A stretch of 7,236 bases of DNA from DAORIO01 sp035438585. GTDB taxonomy: Bacteria; Patescibacteriota; Minisyncoccia; Phycocordibacterales; UBA9973. Each line of letters begins with the position of its first letter. Positions within the stretch are counted from its first letter, which is position 1. The notes beneath the pieces were generated by a model that saw only the letters and a program-made list of their open reading frames with translations, was not told where the DNA came from and made no database searches. Shown piece by piece: positions 5,531 through 7,236 of this stretch. The stretch covers positions 1-7,236 of the forward strand of contig DAORIO010000028.1 in assembly GCA_035438585.1 (NCBI GenBank). The letters run 5' to 3'. The translations under genes were made by a program, and so were the position numbers.

Positions 5531-5593
5531 ATGGCAAAAGGAAATAACGCTCGTAAAAAAGAAACAAAGAAACCAAAGAAGGCAAAGAAGTAA
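5531..5593 (+). CDS. 20-aa lysine-rich microprotein
   Basis: A complete ORF runs from ATG 5531 to TAA 5591-5593 and starts MAKGNNARKK. Of 20 residues, ten are Lys or Arg and only one is acidic, so it is extremely basic and probably disordered, as expected for a nucleic-acid-contacting peptide. Three signs suggest it is real: an AT-rich promoter-like spacer upstream, a strong intrinsic terminator starting 4 nt after its stop, and a resemblance, from memory, to very short MAKG...KK basic peptides annotated in other bacteria. No Shine-Dalgarno sequence is seen. A ribosome- or RNA-associated role is a guess from charge alone. Confidence 0.6.
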   Translation: MAKGNNARKKETKKPKKAKK

Positions 5594-5596
5594 AAC

Positions 5597-5626
5597 AAAA
5601 ATCCCCGCAATAAAGCGGGGATTTTT
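5597..5626. terminator. Strong bidirectional intrinsic terminator
   Basis: A perfect 12-bp stem AAAAATCCCCGC / GCGGGGATTTTT with loop AATAAA (5609-5614). The stem ends supply a T-run on each strand. It closes the plus-strand unit after the 20-aa ORF and the minus-strand cold-shock gene, whose stop is at 5637. Confidence 0.92.
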
Positions 5627-5636
5627 GTTTAAAGGT

Positions 5637-5837
5637 TTAAGCTCTTTGTACGTTTATCGCACTTGGACCCTTTGGAGAACTCTTGTCTTCATCGTAAGAA
5701 ACAGTGTCTCCTTCGTTTAGTTCGTCAAATTGAACTCCAACTAGTGAATTTGCATGAAAGAATAAATCCTTTGCTCCTTCTACAGCGATGAAACCAAAAT
5801 ATTTGTCCTTAAGAAGTTTTTTTACTGTACCTGTCAT
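5637..5837 (-). CDS. csp: Cold-shock domain protein (CspA family)
   Basis: This 66-aa single cold-shock domain is the usual CspA length. It is a five-stranded OB fold that binds single-stranded RNA/DNA and melts mRNA structure. RNP1 is KYFGFI (12-17), with Tyr in place of the usual Gly at the second position. RNP2 is DLFFHAN (24-30). The C-terminal part GDTVSYDEDKSSPKGPSAINV matches the family's GxxVxF...KGPxAxNV. The start MTGTVKKL is typical, and no Shine-Dalgarno sequence is visible. A predicted promoter at 5929-5957 would give an mRNA leader of about 85 nt, in line with cold-shock genes that are regulated through their 5' UTR. Confidence 0.96.
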   Translation of the reverse strand: MTGTVKKLLKDKYFGFIAVEGAKDLFFHANSLVGVQFDELNEGDTVSYDEDKSSPKGPSAINVQRA

Positions 5838-5928
5838 TTGAGTTTGGTTGTTTAGTTAATAAATACAAAATGAATACTTAGCTTCTAAAAACCGACTCTT
5901 TTTGAACTCTAGTTTCTTTTGCTTTTAA

Positions 5929-5957
5929 AGGATAACACAAATATCTTATATTGCCAA
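5929..5957 (-). promoter_or_regulatory. Predicted promoter of the cold-shock gene with long 5' UTR
   Basis: On the minus strand, TTGGCA (5952-5957), a 17-bp spacer and TATCCT (5929-5934) are seen, with TGT before the -10 (extended -10). A start near 5922 would give a leader of about 85 nt (5838-5922), which includes an AAAAA...TTTTT mini-hairpin (5887-5903). No better -35/-10 pair is seen closer to the ATG; TTAGAA/TATTTA is a weak alternative. Confidence 0.5.
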
Positions 5958-5984
5958 TAGTAAACAATCTTGTTTTAAAAGGGG

Positions 5985-5990
5985 TATAAT
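5985..5990 (+). promoter_or_regulatory. -10 element of the 144-aa gene, leaderless arrangement
   Basis: A perfect TATAAT, preceded by GGGG, lies exactly 6 nt before the ATG at 5997. A start about 7 nt downstream would place +1 on the ATG. No convincing -35 is seen at 16-18 bp. The region is divergent with the cold-shock gene promoter. Confidence 0.65.
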
Positions 5991-5996
5991 TTAGGA

Positions 5997-6431
5997 ATGA
6001 CTTCAATATTTATAGTTTTTGCGGGGTTTATAATAGGCTTAGGGGCTGTTACGGTTATAGATACTTTAGGATTTTTAGGTAGAAAATCAGTTTACTGGAC
6101 AGAAACAACTATTCGCGCGCACAAAGTTACAAAACCTCTTATTTGGATTGGTATGTTTGTTGTTGTTTTAGGATATGCGCTTGTATTGGCAGACGGAATA
6201 ATTACAAAAGGTCAATTCATAACAAGTTTACTCGTTATGGTAATTATGATTTTAAATGGTTCTTATCTTTCTTTTTATATAAGTCCGCAACTTTTGAAAA
6301 AAGAAATTGAAGGAAGGGTGACCGAGCTATTGTCCTCTGATTTACAAAAAAAGATAACCATGAGTTTTTTGGTATCTTTTATTTCTTGGTGGGGGTTACT
6401 TCTTTTAACAATTTATCAAATTTTTATTTAA
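5997..6431 (+). CDS. Four-helix membrane protein paired with UbiA, function unknown
   Basis: This 144-aa protein has four hydrophobic helices at about residues 2-24, 47-68, 73-95 and 120-141. The loop between helices 1 and 2 is polar and looks functional (DTLGFLGRKSVYWTETTIRAHKVTKP, residues 22-47), with Arg, Lys, Trp, Glu and His that could form a binding site. A charged stretch (KKEIEGRVTELLSSDLQKK, 101-119) separates helices 3 and 4. I do not recognise a named family. The stop is 1 nt before the UbiA-family gene's ATG, so the two are co-translated and very probably act together. A role as accessory subunit or partner enzyme in the same isoprenoid pathway is inference from position only. 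Confidence 0.8.
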   Translation: MTSIFIVFAGFIIGLGAVTVIDTLGFLGRKSVYWTETTIRAHKVTKPLIWIGMFVVVLGYALVLADGIITKGQFITSLLVMVIMILNGSYLSFYISPQLLKKEIEGRVTELLSSDLQKKITMSFLVSFISWWGLLLLTIYQIFI

Positions 6432-6432
6432 T

Positions 6433-7236
6433 ATGAATTTATTTTTAAAGTTGAGTCGGCCAAGATTTTGGATTTATGAACTAGGTTCTTTTTTTATTGG
6501 AGTAATTATTGTAGCTACGAGTACGACGGATCTAGTAAAATTTGATACATTGCTTTTTGCTTTTTATTTTTTGTTTCCAGCAAATCTGCTTATTTACGGA
6601 ATAAATGATATTTATGATTATGAAACTGACAAGCTCAATCCAAAGAAAAACCAATACGAATTATTACTTCAAAAAGAAAAACACAAATCAGTTTATTGGG
6701 CAATTTTAATTACAAATATTCCATTTGTAATATATTCATTTTTTGTATCCATGCCAGTTTTTTTGTGTATGCTCGCTTTTATATTTTTTGCTTCATTTTA
6801 TTCAGCAAAACCAATTCGCGCAAAAGCTCGCCCAATTTTGGATTCTCTTTTTTCAGCCAGTCATTATATTGCGACGGGTGTTTTTGGTTTTTATTTACTG
6901 GGAGGAGAAAATTTTCCGATTTTAGGTGTTATTGCTGGAATTCTTTGGGCTATGGCAATGCACGCGTATTCTGCTGTACCTGATATTTCGGCTGATAAAG
7001 GTGCGAACCTAGAAACAGTCGCAACCTATCTTGGGTCAAACAAGACAATAATTCTTTGTGGATTGTTTTATGTTTTGTCTGGAATTATTTTTTTTAAACT
7101 GATAGGTTTTTATGCAATTTTTGGAATGGCTATTTATATTCTATTGATGAGTCTTAGTTTTGGAAAGGACGAGGAAGGAGTCTTTAGGGTTTATAAATAC
7201 TTCCCGTTAGTAAACACACTTTTGCCGATGATTTGG
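6433..7236 (+). CDS. UbiA-family prenyltransferase (3' end outside window)
   Basis: Of this gene, 268 residues are visible before the window ends. It is a polytopic membrane enzyme that transfers a prenyl chain from a prenyl diphosphate. The first Asp-rich motif is N58-D59-IY-D62-YET-D66, the second is D184-ISA-D188-KGANLETVATYLG, and between them lies the UbiA-typical YSAKPIRAKARPILDSL (123-139). The two motifs bind Mg-diphosphate. The PDISAD...TVATYLG form of the second motif reminds me of the lycopene elongase (CrtEb-like) branch of UbiA enzymes more than of 4-hydroxybenzoate transferases. No quinone-pathway gene is in view. The start MNLFLKLSRPRFW is family-like. The substrate cannot be assigned from this window. 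Confidence 0.92.
   Translation, partial: MNLFLKLSRPRFWIYELGSFFIGVIIVATSTTDLVKFDTLLFAFYFLFPANLLIYGINDIYDYETDKLNPKKNQYELLLQKEKHKSVYWAILITNIPFVIYSFFVSMPVFLCMLAFIFFASFYSAKPIRAKARPILDSLFSASHYIATGVFGFYLLGGENFPILGVIAGILWAMAMHAYSAVPDISADKGANLETVATYLGSNKTIILCGLFYVLSGIIFFKLIGFYAIFGMAIYILLMSLSFGKDEEGVFRVYKYFPLVNTLLPMIW

Noticed and set aside
5202..5585. Minus-strand 127-codon open frame opposite the PhnA-like gene
   Set aside because: It covers the end of trhO, the clear PhnA domain and the microprotein. Its translation is repetitive Tyr/Ile and Ser runs with no family look.
1..7236. CRISPR array, insertion sequence, toxin-antitoxin or defence system
   Set aside because: There are no regularly spaced repeat units beyond the single pair, no transposase or integrase motifs, no inverted-repeat ends and no toxin or nuclease signature in any frame.

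Overview
The window is AT-rich, densely packed bacterial DNA. It most resembles a Patescibacteria (CPR) genome, probably a Parcubacteria-like lineage. The signs are small genes with short spacers, no recognisable Shine-Dalgarno sequence before any start I could inspect, several small orphan proteins, and the standard genetic code (no in-frame TGA read through). The lineage is inference from style and protein flavour; no marker gene settles it.

Layout: (1) 1-1986, plus strand: the end of an FtsL-like division protein overlapping a complete FtsI/PBP2-type transpeptidase, a fragment of a division/cell-wall cluster. (2) 1987-4087, mostly minus strand: rlmH, whose stop codon abuts the ftsI stop with no spacer; a 72-aa two-helix membrane protein; a plus-strand tRNA-Glu(CTC); an orphan 119-aa soluble protein; and an orphan 162-aa four-helix membrane protein. 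Several of these minus-strand units have their own promoter and hairpin terminator. (3) 4188-5593, plus strand: trhO (tRNA U34 hydroxylase), a PhnA/YjdM-type protein lacking its zinc ribbon, and a 20-aa lysine-rich microprotein, closed by a strong bidirectional terminator. (4) 5637-5837, minus strand: a cold-shock protein with a predicted leader of about 85 nt. (5) 5997-7236, plus strand: a four-helix membrane protein coupled to a UbiA-family prenyltransferase that runs off the window end.

Functional themes are septal wall synthesis (FtsL/FtsI), translation and RNA modification (RlmH on 23S rRNA, TrhO on tRNA U34, tRNA-Glu, cold-shock RNA chaperone) and isoprenoid or lipid chemistry (UbiA pair).

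The most notable feature is promoter architecture. Three genes (rlmH, trhO, the 5997 gene) have a -10 hexamer exactly 6 nt before the start codon, which predicts leaderless mRNAs. Three orphan genes instead have well-spaced -35/-10 promoters 24-26 nt upstream and short A-rich leaders without Shine-Dalgarno sequences. I found no CRISPR array, insertion sequence, defence system or other clearly new multi-gene system, and there is no gene-free stretch longer than about 300 bases.
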